Below, piece after piece: positions 44,481 through 53,139 of a stretch of 64,000 nucleotides of DNA. Made by a program: the position numbers and the translations under genes. The notes below the pieces were generated by a model. The model worked only from the letters and a program-made list of their open reading frames with translations. It did no database searches and was not told the origin of the DNA. Location: assembly GCA_039960995.1 (NCBI GenBank), contig JBDVKF010000026.1, positions 1-64,000 on the forward strand. The letters are read 5' to 3'. The first letter of the stretch is position 1, and each line of letters opens with the position of its first letter. The stretch comes from JABSSA01 sp039960995. Lineage in GTDB: Bacteria; Pseudomonadota; Alphaproteobacteria; Rhodobacterales; Rhodobacteraceae.

Positions 44481-45929
44481 ATGTTGGATCTGCGCCCTGT
44501 CGGATATGTGATTGGCTTGCTGGTCGCCGTCCTCGGCGTTTCCATGATATTGCCTATGCTTGTCGACTTGGTCGAGGGACGTGGGCATTGGCACGTTTTT
44601 CTTGAATCCGCTCTGATAACAATTCTGACAGGTGGACTGATTGCGCTAAGTTGTGCCAACGGTGTGCGCGAGGGTTTGACGATCCAGCAGACCTTTTTGT
44701 TGACCACAGGGGTTTGGGTCGCATTGCCGATTTTTGGGGCCATTCCGTTTGTGATGGGCGAAACGGACGCACGTTTTGTCGATGCATTTTTCGAAGCAAT
44801 GTCGGGCCTCACAACAACTGGCTCCACTGTGTTTTCTGGTCTTGAAGACCTGCCCAAAGGGTTATTGTTGTGGCGTGCAATCCTGCAGTGGCTTGGCGGG
44901 ATTGGTATCATTGTTGTGGCGATGGTGTTCTTGCCTGAGCTGCGCGTAGGGGGGATGCAGATATTCCGATCCGAAGGTTTTGATACATTTGGGAAAATCC
45001 TGCCGCGTGCGACCGAAATTTCCAGCCGAATTTCCGTGATCTATATCGGTCTCACATTGGTTTGCACGCTTTGTTACATCGGCGCAGGCATGGAGGTTTT
45101 TGATGCATCTGTTCATGCGATGACGACAATTGCGACGGGCGGTTTTGCCACCAGTGATCAGTCATTTGCAGCCTTTCCCGGTGCGCCGGAATATGTCGCC
45201 ACGCTTTTCATGCTGCTGGCCGCTTTGCCTTTCGTACGGTTTGTTCAACTCAGCGCCGGATCCGCACAACCTTTATTCAAAGACAGCCAAATACGTGCGT
45301 TTTTTGGAACTGCTGTGGTGATTGTCAGCGTCATGACCTCTTGGAATTTGTTGGCCACCGATAATGTCGGCGAAGAAGCGTTTCGTAAGGCAGTGTTTAA
45401 CTCAATGTCACTGTTAACGGGCACCGGTTATGCCAGCGCCGATTACATGCAATGGGGCAGTTTCGCCGTGGCGAGCTTGTTCTTTATAGGTTTGATTGGC
45501 GGTTGCGCCGGATCAACGGCGTGTTCGGTCAAAATTTTCCGATATCAGCTTCTGTTCGCATCCATTCGCGCACAGCTCCAAAAAATCCGCAGCCCTCACG
45601 GTATATTTGTGCCACGTTATGCCGGTCGGGCTGTCGGTGAAGATGTATTAAGCTCGGTGATGTCTTTCTTTATGTTCTTCATTGTGACCCTCGGAGTATT
45701 GTCCGTCTTGCTTGGGCTGACTGGGCTTGATTTCATAACATCAATTTCAGGGGCTGCGGCTGCTTTGGCCAATATCGGTCCTGGGTTGGGGGATCAGATT
45801 GGTCCCGCCGGTAACTTTGGCGGCCTGAACGATACGGCCAAATGGCTGCTGTCGATTGCTATGCTGATCGGGCGGCTCGAGCTTTTGGCCGTGTACGCTA
45901 TTCTAACCGTTCATTTCTGGAGAGCCTGA
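44481..45929 (+). CDS. Trk-type potassium uptake protein (TrkH family)
   Basis: A 482-residue membrane protein of the TrkH/KtrB superfamily with four M1-P-M2 repeats. Selectivity-filter-like loops are visible in the repeats: SGLTTTGSTVF, TIATGGFATSD, LLTGTGYASADY and AALANIGPGLGDQIGPAGNF. The last matches the TrkH filter, and GGCAGSTACSVKIFRY is typical of TrkH. It imports potassium together with a TrkA-type subunit encoded elsewhere. The stop is immediately followed by the start of the ThDP decarboxylase gene. Confidence 0.92.
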   Translation: MLDLRPVGYVIGLLVAVLGVSMILPMLVDLVEGRGHWHVFLESALITILTGGLIALSCANGVREGLTIQQTFLLTTGVWVALPIFGAIPFVMGETDARFVDAFFEAMSGLTTTGSTVFSGLEDLPKGLLLWRAILQWLGGIGIIVVAMVFLPELRVGGMQIFRSEGFDTFGKILPRATEISSRISVIYIGLTLVCTLCYIGAGMEVFDASVHAMTTIATGGFATSDQSFAAFPGAPEYVATLFMLLAALPFVRFVQLSAGSAQPLFKDSQIRAFFGTAVVIVSVMTSWNLLATDNVGEEAFRKAVFNSMSLLTGTGYASADYMQWGSFAVASLFFIGLIGGCAGSTACSVKIFRYQLLFASIRAQLQKIRSPHGIFVPRYAGRAVGEDVLSSVMSFFMFFIVTLGVLSVLLGLTGLDFITSISGAAAALANIGPGLGDQIGPAGNFGGLNDTAKWLLSIAMLIGRLELLAVYAILTVHFWRA

Positions 45930-47531
45930 ATGTCTAAAGACAGCGCCTTCGCGCCTCGTCGCCCCCTTGGTGCGCAAATTTCGCATATGCTGAAAGATCG
46001 AGGCGTGGATGTGATTTTTGGCATACCTGGGGTGCACAATCAGGAAATGTATCGCGGCATAGAAGAGGCCGGGATTGCCCATGTATTGGCGCGCCATGAA
46101 CAGGGTGTTGGCTTTATGGCTGATGGCTATGCACGCGCAAGCGGAAAGCCTGGTGTTGCCTATGTGATATCCGGGCCGGGCCTGTGCAATATCATGACGC
46201 CGATGGGACAGGCTTATTCGGATTCGGTGCCTTTGCTGGTGATTTCAAGTTGCCTTGATGAAACCGCAGCGACCAAGGGGCAATTACACCAAATGAAAGA
46301 CCAACGTGCGGCCGCAGAAACGGTTTGCGATTGGGCCGAAGAGGCGCGCAGCGTCGATGCTGCCTATGCGTTGATTGATCGCGCATTGTTGGAATTCGAA
46401 ACAAGTCGCCCGCGCAGCAAAACTATTAGCGTACCGATTCAATTGCTTGAAAGCCACGCGGCCGCTGCTCCATCGCGCACAGACATTGTACCATTTCGCT
46501 GTGACGATGACGCTGCCGCCGAGGTTCTTCTGTCACATCTTACTGGGACGCAACGCCCGTTGTTTATCTTTGGTGGTGGGGTCGAAACCGCGTTTGCGCG
46601 CAGTGTTGCAGAAGCAACTGGGGCGGCAACATTTACTACGTATGCAGGCCGCGGAGTTGTCGGCGATTATCCATTGAACTTTGGATCAAGCCTTGCCCGG
46701 CCTAGCAGCGCAGATATCATTGGTTCTGCGGATGTAGTCATAGCAATGGGAACGGAGTTGGCAGAGGTCGATCTGTGGCGGGCTGATTTAGGCCACAAGG
46801 CGACCCTGATCCGTGTGGATATTGATCCTGTTGTTTTGGGGGATCGACAACGCGCTGATGTCCAAATCCAAGCCCGGTCAGCCGACGTTTTGACGCGCTT
46901 GCTGGGGTTGTTGGAGGGGCATGTCCCGGCGAAAGGGTGGAGCTTTTCGGAAGTCGCGGATCAACGCGCCCTGTGGCGTGCGGAATTGATTGCGGAACGT
47001 CCGGGTATTGTCCGGGTATGTGACGCGCTACGTGACTGTCTGCCAGACGGCACTATGATCTATTCCGATATGACGCAGTTTGCTTATACCGCCAAAGAAG
47101 TTTGGGACATGGGTGAACCTGGTCATTGGCACCACCCATCTGGTTTTGGCACGTTAGGATACGCGACACCCGCAGCGATTGGCGGCGCTATGGCACGTAA
47201 CGGTCGTCCAACGATGGCTGTTATTGGGGATTATGGGTTTCAATACACGGTGCAAGAATTGGCCGTGGCCGTCGAGCTCAAATTACCGATACCGATTTTC
47301 CTGTGGGACAACGGTAAATTGGGAGAGATTGAAGACAGCATGGTCCGCGCACAAATCGCACCAAATGCTGTTCATCAGCGCAACCCGGATTTCATCAAAT
47401 TGGCAGATGCATTCGGAGCCTATTCGGCGCGTCCCAAAACGCTCGCTCAGATGCAAGAGGCGGTGCGAAATGCGTTCGATGCCGACGGCCCAACATTGAT
47501 CCACGTCACATCAGACATCGCGGAAAGCTGA
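45930..47531 (+). CDS. ThDP-dependent decarboxylase, probable 5-guanidino-2-oxopentanoate decarboxylase
   Basis: A 533-residue thiamine-diphosphate enzyme of the acetolactate-synthase-like family. The N-terminal domain has VIFGIPGVHNQEMYRGIEE and ARHEQGVGFMADGYARASG with the cofactor-activating Glu. The C-terminal domain has GDYGFQYTVQELAVAVELKL and WDNGKLGEIE, the ThDP-magnesium binding motif. GVHN near the N-terminus and SGPGLCNIMTPMGQAYSDS are typical of the AruI group, which decarboxylates the arginine transaminase product. It has no spacer from trkH. Other 2-oxoacids remain possible. Confidence 0.72.
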   Translation: MSKDSAFAPRRPLGAQISHMLKDRGVDVIFGIPGVHNQEMYRGIEEAGIAHVLARHEQGVGFMADGYARASGKPGVAYVISGPGLCNIMTPMGQAYSDSVPLLVISSCLDETAATKGQLHQMKDQRAAAETVCDWAEEARSVDAAYALIDRALLEFETSRPRSKTISVPIQLLESHAAAAPSRTDIVPFRCDDDAAAEVLLSHLTGTQRPLFIFGGGVETAFARSVAEATGAATFTTYAGRGVVGDYPLNFGSSLARPSSADIIGSADVVIAMGTELAEVDLWRADLGHKATLIRVDIDPVVLGDRQRADVQIQARSADVLTRLLGLLEGHVPAKGWSFSEVADQRALWRAELIAERPGIVRVCDALRDCLPDGTMIYSDMTQFAYTAKEVWDMGEPGHWHHPSGFGTLGYATPAAIGGAMARNGRPTMAVIGDYGFQYTVQELAVAVELKLPIPIFLWDNGKLGEIEDSMVRAQIAPNAVHQRNPDFIKLADAFGAYSARPKTLAQMQEAVRNAFDADGPTLIHVTSDIAES

Positions 47532-47536
47532 TGGGG

Positions 47537-49315
47537 TTATTCCCAGCAGCTGACAAGCACTGTCATATTCTGTGCGGTCTCAGTTAAATCCACCGGATCA
47601 ACAAGCGCTCTGTCTTCATTCGCGGCACCTGTTAGGTTTGCCTCGTTGAGCACACGCTTGATGGTGTCGCTGTTGACGGCAAAGTTCACATCATCGGGAA
47701 GGGCACGGCCTTCTGTTGCGCGTGGCAATAGCATGCCCAACACACCACCAGTCGCGTCTAGTACCGGCCCACCTGCGTCGCCGGGCAAAACGTCCAGTGC
47801 AAGCCGGTTAAGCCCAACCTCACCACGCAGACCGCGCAGATCGACCAAGGTACCAAACGTCATACTCGGCGCACCCAGAATGCCTTCGAAACTGTACCCA
47901 GCTACAGCAATTTCGGTCTGTAGACGTGGAGTTTGCGCGCTGAAACGGCCAAAACCAATCGGCGCCAGACCCTGTTTTGGGCGTAGTATTGCAATACCGC
48001 TTTCTGCATCCAGGACCGCAACTTCGGCTTCTGTTTCCGTATCCAAAGTCAGGCGCGAACAACTTTGAATAACATCTGACGTTGTGACGACGCTTCCGGC
48101 CTGATCCACAAAGAAACCGGATCGGGACACACTTGGTTTGCGAACGTCCAAGCCTGACACCAGGTCAATTGATTGCGTTTCATCCAAACCCGCATCTGCG
48201 GGCAAAACACCGGTTATTCGTTGGAAGCTGGCTTCCATTTCAGCCAAAAGTCGTTTGCGTCTCGGTTCGTCGTTCAAAGGCCAAACCAGAATAAATCCTT
48301 TGATTTCCCCGCCACTTAACGATGCACGTACTTCGGTAACAATTTTATTGCTTTGGCCTGTGATCGTAAACGACGCATCGCTGCGGTCGCGATTGCCCTC
48401 AGCTGGTACGATGTCCAAGGTCTGAAGGATGTCATAAAGCCCGAAAAGCGTGGTCTGATCGCCCGCTTGAGAAATCAGGATAACGTTTTCTGGGCCATCG
48501 TCTTTGGATGGATATTGCGCGAAAGGTGCGATGTGGGTTTTGAAATCAACGACATTTAAAGGCATTTCAATTTCAATGCCCGCTTTGTCGTCACGCACCA
48601 GTTGCAAACCCAGCTCTTCGAGAATGGCATTGTATTGAGTGATCAGGTCGTTGCGCTGCAAAGTGGTCAGAATGCCGGTCGCCTCATAACCGTTCTGTTC
48701 TTGCCATGCGGTCATTGACCGACGCGTGCCAGCCCCAAAAAGCCCATCAATTGTGCTGTTGTAAACACCCGCCCAACGAAGCGCTATTTGCAGCTCGCGT
48801 CTTTGATCGCTGTTCAACAACCTTTCGCTTGCGCGTGCTTCTCTTGGCGTTTCGTCTACAATCTGGATAGGGGTGTTTTCTGGTTGTTCAGGTGTTGGTT
48901 CGGTAGGAGTTTGCACCACAATGGTGTCGGATCCGTCATTACGCGCGGCTGCATTTGGAATCGGCACCGCGCCGCGCCCTAAGATATTGGCTCCAACGGG
49001 CCAGAATTGCTGACCAAATATCGAAGTTTGTGTGATAAAGCTGTCTTGTGGAATAACGTTTTCGGCTTGATACACCTCAAGGACACGCACTGCATCGTCG
49101 CTTCGATAGGGGCCAAGGGTCAAAGCGTACCATCTGTTTCCCAGTCGAAAACCGTTCACGTCAGCAATGTCTGCTGAATATCTTTTGGCTGAATCTATCG
49201 CTTCGGCAAGGCTCCGTTTGGCCTCGATTTGGACAAACACCACCTCGTCTTGCGCCTGTGCAGATCCAACGCACAGGCTGCACATAACCATTATCAACCA
49301 AATCCGTTTCAGCAT
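47537..49315 (-). CDS. Trypsin-like pseudoprotease with peptidoglycan-binding domain
   Basis: A 592-residue exported protein. A signal peptide (MLKRIWLIMVMCSLCVGSAQA) is followed by a SPOR-like region (RYSADIADVNGFRLGNRWYA). A PG_binding_1 domain comes next (LNSDQRRELQIALRWAGVYN, IDGLFGAGTRRSM), and the C-terminal half has a trypsin-like fold. At the place of GDSGGP it reads GDAGGPVLD (Ala about 514), and the HxxV site reads VVTTSDVI, so both nucleophile and general base are missing. It may bind a periplasmic partner rather than cut it. The start at 49315 has GAGGGCGG, and the upstream open frame is antisense to glyQ. Confidence 0.72.
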   Translation of the reverse strand: MLKRIWLIMVMCSLCVGSAQAQDEVVFVQIEAKRSLAEAIDSAKRYSADIADVNGFRLGNRWYALTLGPYRSDDAVRVLEVYQAENVIPQDSFITQTSIFGQQFWPVGANILGRGAVPIPNAAARNDGSDTIVVQTPTEPTPEQPENTPIQIVDETPREARASERLLNSDQRRELQIALRWAGVYNSTIDGLFGAGTRRSMTAWQEQNGYEATGILTTLQRNDLITQYNAILEELGLQLVRDDKAGIEIEMPLNVVDFKTHIAPFAQYPSKDDGPENVILISQAGDQTTLFGLYDILQTLDIVPAEGNRDRSDASFTITGQSNKIVTEVRASLSGGEIKGFILVWPLNDEPRRKRLLAEMEASFQRITGVLPADAGLDETQSIDLVSGLDVRKPSVSRSGFFVDQAGSVVTTSDVIQSCSRLTLDTETEAEVAVLDAESGIAILRPKQGLAPIGFGRFSAQTPRLQTEIAVAGYSFEGILGAPSMTFGTLVDLRGLRGEVGLNRLALDVLPGDAGGPVLDATGGVLGMLLPRATEGRALPDDVNFAVNSDTIKRVLNEANLTGAANEDRALVDPVDLTETAQNMTVLVSCWE

Positions 49316-49471
49316 ACCGCCGCCGCCCTCGAAGCTTTTTCTTACCCAGCTAGACAATAAGCAGGAAAACGCCGGATTGAAAATGGCCGTTGCCAGACTT
49401 TTGATTACTTTGTTCCAATTGACGCTGTGTTGGCCTGCGCATAGGTAGGGCGCGCATCGAAAGGGCCCAAA

Positions 49472-50407
49472 ATGTCTGAACCTGTGACACAACCTAAATC
49501 CTTTCAGGAAATTATCCTGAGGCTTCAGAACTACTGGGCCGCAAAAGGCTGCGCGATTCTGCAACCCTACGATATGGAAGTTGGGGCAGGGACATTCCAT
49601 CCGGCAACGACATTGCGTGCTTTGGGCAATCGCAACTGGGCTGCGGCCTATGTTCAACCGTCCCGCCGCCCGACGGATGGTCGGTATGGGGAAAACCCAA
49701 ATCGTTTGCAGCACTATTATCAATACCAAGTGTTGATCAAACCATCGCCGCCAGATCTGCAAGATCTGTACCTTGGATCGTTGCAGGCCATTGGTATCAA
49801 CATGGATATGCACGACATCCGATTTGTTGAAGATGACTGGGAAAGCCCAACTTTGGGCGCTTGGGGTCTTGGATGGGAAGTGTGGTGCGACGGCATGGAA
49901 GTGTCGCAATTCACTTATTTCCAACAAGTCGGCGGACATGACTGCACGCCCGTTTCGGGTGAATTGACCTACGGGCTTGAGCGTTTGGCGATGTATGTTC
50001 TAGGGGTCGATCATGTCATGGACATGCCGTTCAACGATCCGCAAACGCCTATCGCGTTAAGTTATGGCGACGTGTTCAAACAAACCGAACAGGAATACGC
50101 ACGTTGGAATTTTGATGTGGCCAATACAGACGTCTTGTTGCGTCATTTTGTTGAGGCCGAAGCAGAATGCGAACTGATCCTGTCGCAGGATTATGATGAT
50201 CCCAAAACCGGGAAGCGCATTGTGATGGTTCATCCGGCCTATGATCAGTGCATCAAGGCCAGCCACATCTTTAATTTACTCGATGCACGTGGCGTGATTT
50301 CTGTGACAGAACGCCAAGCCTATATTGGGCGTGTGCGTGCATTGGCCAAGAAATGCGCTGACGCCTTCATCCAAACGGATGCTGGTGGTTGGGCTCCCGC
50401 CACATGA
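49472..50407 (+). CDS. glyQ: Glycine-tRNA ligase alpha subunit
   Basis: A 311-residue catalytic subunit of bacterial tetrameric glycyl-tRNA synthetase. It begins with the characteristic FQEIILRLQNYWAAKGCAIL, carries EVGAGTFHPATTLRALGN and YVQPSRRPTDGRYGENPNRL (class II active site), and has TYFQQVGGHDC and LTYGLERLAMY. The length and C-terminus are normal. Its last base pairs overlap the start of a DUF6446 gene (ATGA), and glyS follows, so all three form one operon. Confidence 0.97.
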   Translation: MSEPVTQPKSFQEIILRLQNYWAAKGCAILQPYDMEVGAGTFHPATTLRALGNRNWAAAYVQPSRRPTDGRYGENPNRLQHYYQYQVLIKPSPPDLQDLYLGSLQAIGINMDMHDIRFVEDDWESPTLGAWGLGWEVWCDGMEVSQFTYFQQVGGHDCTPVSGELTYGLERLAMYVLGVDHVMDMPFNDPQTPIALSYGDVFKQTEQEYARWNFDVANTDVLLRHFVEAEAECELILSQDYDDPKTGKRIVMVHPAYDQCIKASHIFNLLDARGVISVTERQAYIGRVRALAKKCADAFIQTDAGGWAPAT

Positions 50408-50925
50408 GCGGCAAATTACTGGGGATAATTATCTTGTTTTCTGCAGCCATCGCTGGCGCAAGTTTGTATTACTTGCAGGTATACGGCTTTTACACAGAGG
50501 TGTCCGCGCCCGAAGAACTGAAATTGGTTTCTGTTGTGTCTAACGAACCCGAACCGATTGGGTTTACCGAATTTGATGCAATTGACGCGGACAGTTCCCC
50601 TATTCGCTACCGCGCATGCTTTCAGACAGATATGTCATTGTCTTTGCTGACAGAAACATTTGTCGGGCTGGATGATGTCGTTCCGCGCAATGCGCCGGGA
50701 TGGTTCGATTGCTTTGACGCCGAAGCAATTGCCGCCGAACTGGCCGCTGGGACCGCGTTGCCGTTCCTTGGTCAAAAGAATGTAGCCTTTGGCGTGGATA
50801 GGATTGTCGTGATCACGGATGATGGGCGCGGCTATGTCTGGCACGAATTGAACGATTGCGGCGAAAAAGCCTATGACGGGACCATCGTTGGCGAAGAATG
50901 TCCCACGCGCGAGGAATTTAACTGA
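50404..50925 (+). CDS. DUF6446-type membrane-anchored protein
   Basis: A 173-residue protein with one N-terminal membrane helix (LLGIIILFSAAIAGASLYYL) and a periplasmic domain containing RYRACFQTDMSL and PGWFDCFDAE. The Cys pair and conserved Phe/Trp positions are those of a family seen almost only between glyQ and glyS in Rhodobacterales. It overlaps glyQ by ATGA and glyS by TGATG, so expression is tightly tied to both. The function is not known, and a role in tRNA charging has not been shown. Confidence 0.8.
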   Translation: MSGKLLGIIILFSAAIAGASLYYLQVYGFYTEVSAPEELKLVSVVSNEPEPIGFTEFDAIDADSSPIRYRACFQTDMSLSLLTETFVGLDDVVPRNAPGWFDCFDAEAIAAELAAGTALPFLGQKNVAFGVDRIVVITDDGRGYVWHELNDCGEKAYDGTIVGEECPTREEFN

Positions 50926-53009
50926 TGCCTGATCTGCTGATCGAACTTTTTTCCGAAGAAATTCCAGCACGTATGCAAACTCGTGCCGCTGATGACCTCA
51001 AGCGTTTGATCACAAATGCTCTGGTCGATGCCGGGTTGACCTACGCGTCGGCGGGCGCGTTTTCGACGCCACGCCGTTTAACATTGTCGGTTGAGGGTTT
51101 GCTGGATCAAAGCCCAACAACCCGAGAAGAGCGCAAAGGCCCTAAGGCAGATGCACCCGAAAAGGCCATCGAAGGCTTTTTGCGCGGCGCAGGTTTGTCG
51201 CGGGATAAAGTAGAAGAGCGTGAAACACCCAAAGGCAATATCCTATTCGCCGTCATCGAAAAGCCGGGCCGACCCGCTGCAGACATCGTGTCAGAGGTTT
51301 TGGAAGCCACGGTTCGCAATTTCCCGTGGCCAAAGTCCATGCGGTGGGGGGCTGGTTCCTTGCGTTGGGTGCGTCCTTTGCAATCGATTGTGTGCATTCT
51401 GAGCGACGAGGTGGGCACGCGTATCGTTTCGGGGGATGTTGATGGCATCAAATTCGGGGACGTTTCCAAAGGGCACCGTTTCATGGCGCCGGACGCGTTT
51501 TCTGTCGTGTCTATGGATGATTATACGACCAAGCTTGCAAAAGCCCGTGTTGTGTTGAACCCTGATGAGCGGGCAGGCACAATTTGGAACGACGCCACAA
51601 ACATGGCCTTTGCCAATGGCCTGGAAGTGGTCGAAGACAAAGGTTTGCTGGCAGAAGTCGCAGGGCTTGTTGAGTGGCCTGTGGTTTTGATGGGTAAAAT
51701 CGATGATGAATTTCTCGATCTGCCGCCCGAAGTTCTGCAAACGTCGATGAAAGAACACCAAAAGTTCTTTTCAGTCCGCAACCCTAAAACCAATCGCATC
51801 GAGCGTTTCATAACCGTTGCGAACCGCGAGACTGTGGATCAAGGCGCGACTGTTCTGGCCGGAAACCAAAAGGTTCTGAGCGCGCGATTGGCAGATGCCA
51901 AGTTCTTTTGGGAAAACGACCTAAGAGAAGCAAATGCAGGGATGAACAACTGGCTGCAATCTCTTGAAAACGTGACATTTCACAACAAGTTGGGCAGCCA
52001 ATCCGAACGGATCACACGGATTGCTGCATTGGCTGGAGAATTGGCATCCATTGTGGGGGCAGATAAAGGTCAGACAATTGAAGCCGCGCGTTTGGCCAAA
52101 GCAGATCTTAGTTCCGAGATGGTCTATGAATTCCCGGAACTTCAAGGGCTTATGGGGCGTTATTACATCGAAAAGGCGGGCAAGAACAAAGCAATCGCCG
52201 CCGCCGCCCAAGACCATTATTCGCCGCTTGGGCCGTCAGATGATGTGCCAACGGCCCCGATCAGCGTCACCGTCGCTTTGGCAGACAAAATCGACACTTT
52301 GGCGGGGTTCTGGGCCATCGATGAAAAGCCGACTGGGTCCAAGGATCCGTTCGCCCTGCGTCGTGCGGGGTTGGGTGTTATTCGGCTGATCTTGGAAAAC
52401 AACCTGCGCATGGATTTGGTGTCAGTGTTTCAGAGCGCGGCAACAGCGCATGTGGATGGCGATGACACAGGCAAATCAGTGGCCCGCGAAATTTTGGAGT
52501 TCCTTCACGACCGTTTGAAGGTGTATTTGCGCGATCAGGGGATCAGGCACGATGTTATTGACGCCTGCATTGCGATGGACGGCAACGATGATCTTGCCCT
52601 TTTGGTCAACCGCGCAAAAGCGCTTAGCGCGACGCTTGCCACCGATGATGGCGAGAACCTTTTGCAAGGGTTCAAACGTGCCAATAATATTCTGACACAG
52701 GCTGAAGAGGCGGATGGTGTCGAATATTCCTATGGCGCGGATGTCAAATACGCGGCTACCGAAGAGGAACGCGCATTGTTTGCCGCATTGGATGTCGCTG
52801 ATGGAAAAATTGCGCCAGCTATGCAAAAGCAAGATTTCGGAACAGCTATGGCCGCGATGTCGGCGTTGCGTGGACCAATCGATACATTTTTCGAAGCGGT
52901 TAAGATCAATGATGACAACGCAACTGTGCGGCGCAACCGGTTGAATCTGCTCAGCAGGATTCGCAGCCTGTGCCTGTCTGTGGCGGATTTAACCAAGGTT
53001 GAAGGCTAA
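50925..53009 (+). CDS. glyS: Glycine-tRNA ligase beta subunit
   Basis: A 694-residue beta subunit that binds tRNA-Gly. Motifs are LLIELFSEEIPARM at the N-terminus, FSTPRRLTLSVEGL, FPWPKSMRWGAGSLRWVRPL, FEWPVVLMGKIDDEFLD-like VEWPVVLMGKIDDEF, and the C-terminal HD-like and anticodon parts (RRNRLNLLSRIRSLCLSVAD). The start at 50925 overlaps the DUF6446 stop. The full-length gene completes the glyQ operon. Confidence 0.97.
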   Translation: MPDLLIELFSEEIPARMQTRAADDLKRLITNALVDAGLTYASAGAFSTPRRLTLSVEGLLDQSPTTREERKGPKADAPEKAIEGFLRGAGLSRDKVEERETPKGNILFAVIEKPGRPAADIVSEVLEATVRNFPWPKSMRWGAGSLRWVRPLQSIVCILSDEVGTRIVSGDVDGIKFGDVSKGHRFMAPDAFSVVSMDDYTTKLAKARVVLNPDERAGTIWNDATNMAFANGLEVVEDKGLLAEVAGLVEWPVVLMGKIDDEFLDLPPEVLQTSMKEHQKFFSVRNPKTNRIERFITVANRETVDQGATVLAGNQKVLSARLADAKFFWENDLREANAGMNNWLQSLENVTFHNKLGSQSERITRIAALAGELASIVGADKGQTIEAARLAKADLSSEMVYEFPELQGLMGRYYIEKAGKNKAIAAAAQDHYSPLGPSDDVPTAPISVTVALADKIDTLAGFWAIDEKPTGSKDPFALRRAGLGVIRLILENNLRMDLVSVFQSAATAHVDGDDTGKSVAREILEFLHDRLKVYLRDQGIRHDVIDACIAMDGNDDLALLVNRAKALSATLATDDGENLLQGFKRANNILTQAEEADGVEYSYGADVKYAATEEERALFAALDVADGKIAPAMQKQDFGTAMAAMSALRGPIDTFFEAVKINDDNATVRRNRLNLLSRIRSLCLSVADLTKVEG

Positions 53010-53139
53010 ATTCCCGATATGCGTGTGTTAATAATGACTTGCCGGGCGATTTAATTCAGAATGCGCCCAGCAGTTAGGCTCTAACCCTTGATCAATCGTT
53101 AACGATGCCTATTCTGCAGGTCAGCAAAGGAACGCTGCA

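Noticed and set aside
47537..49939. Pseudoprotease frame extended upstream to 49939
   Set aside because: The extra part is antisense to glyQ, and the signal peptide with a good ribosome site begins at 49315.
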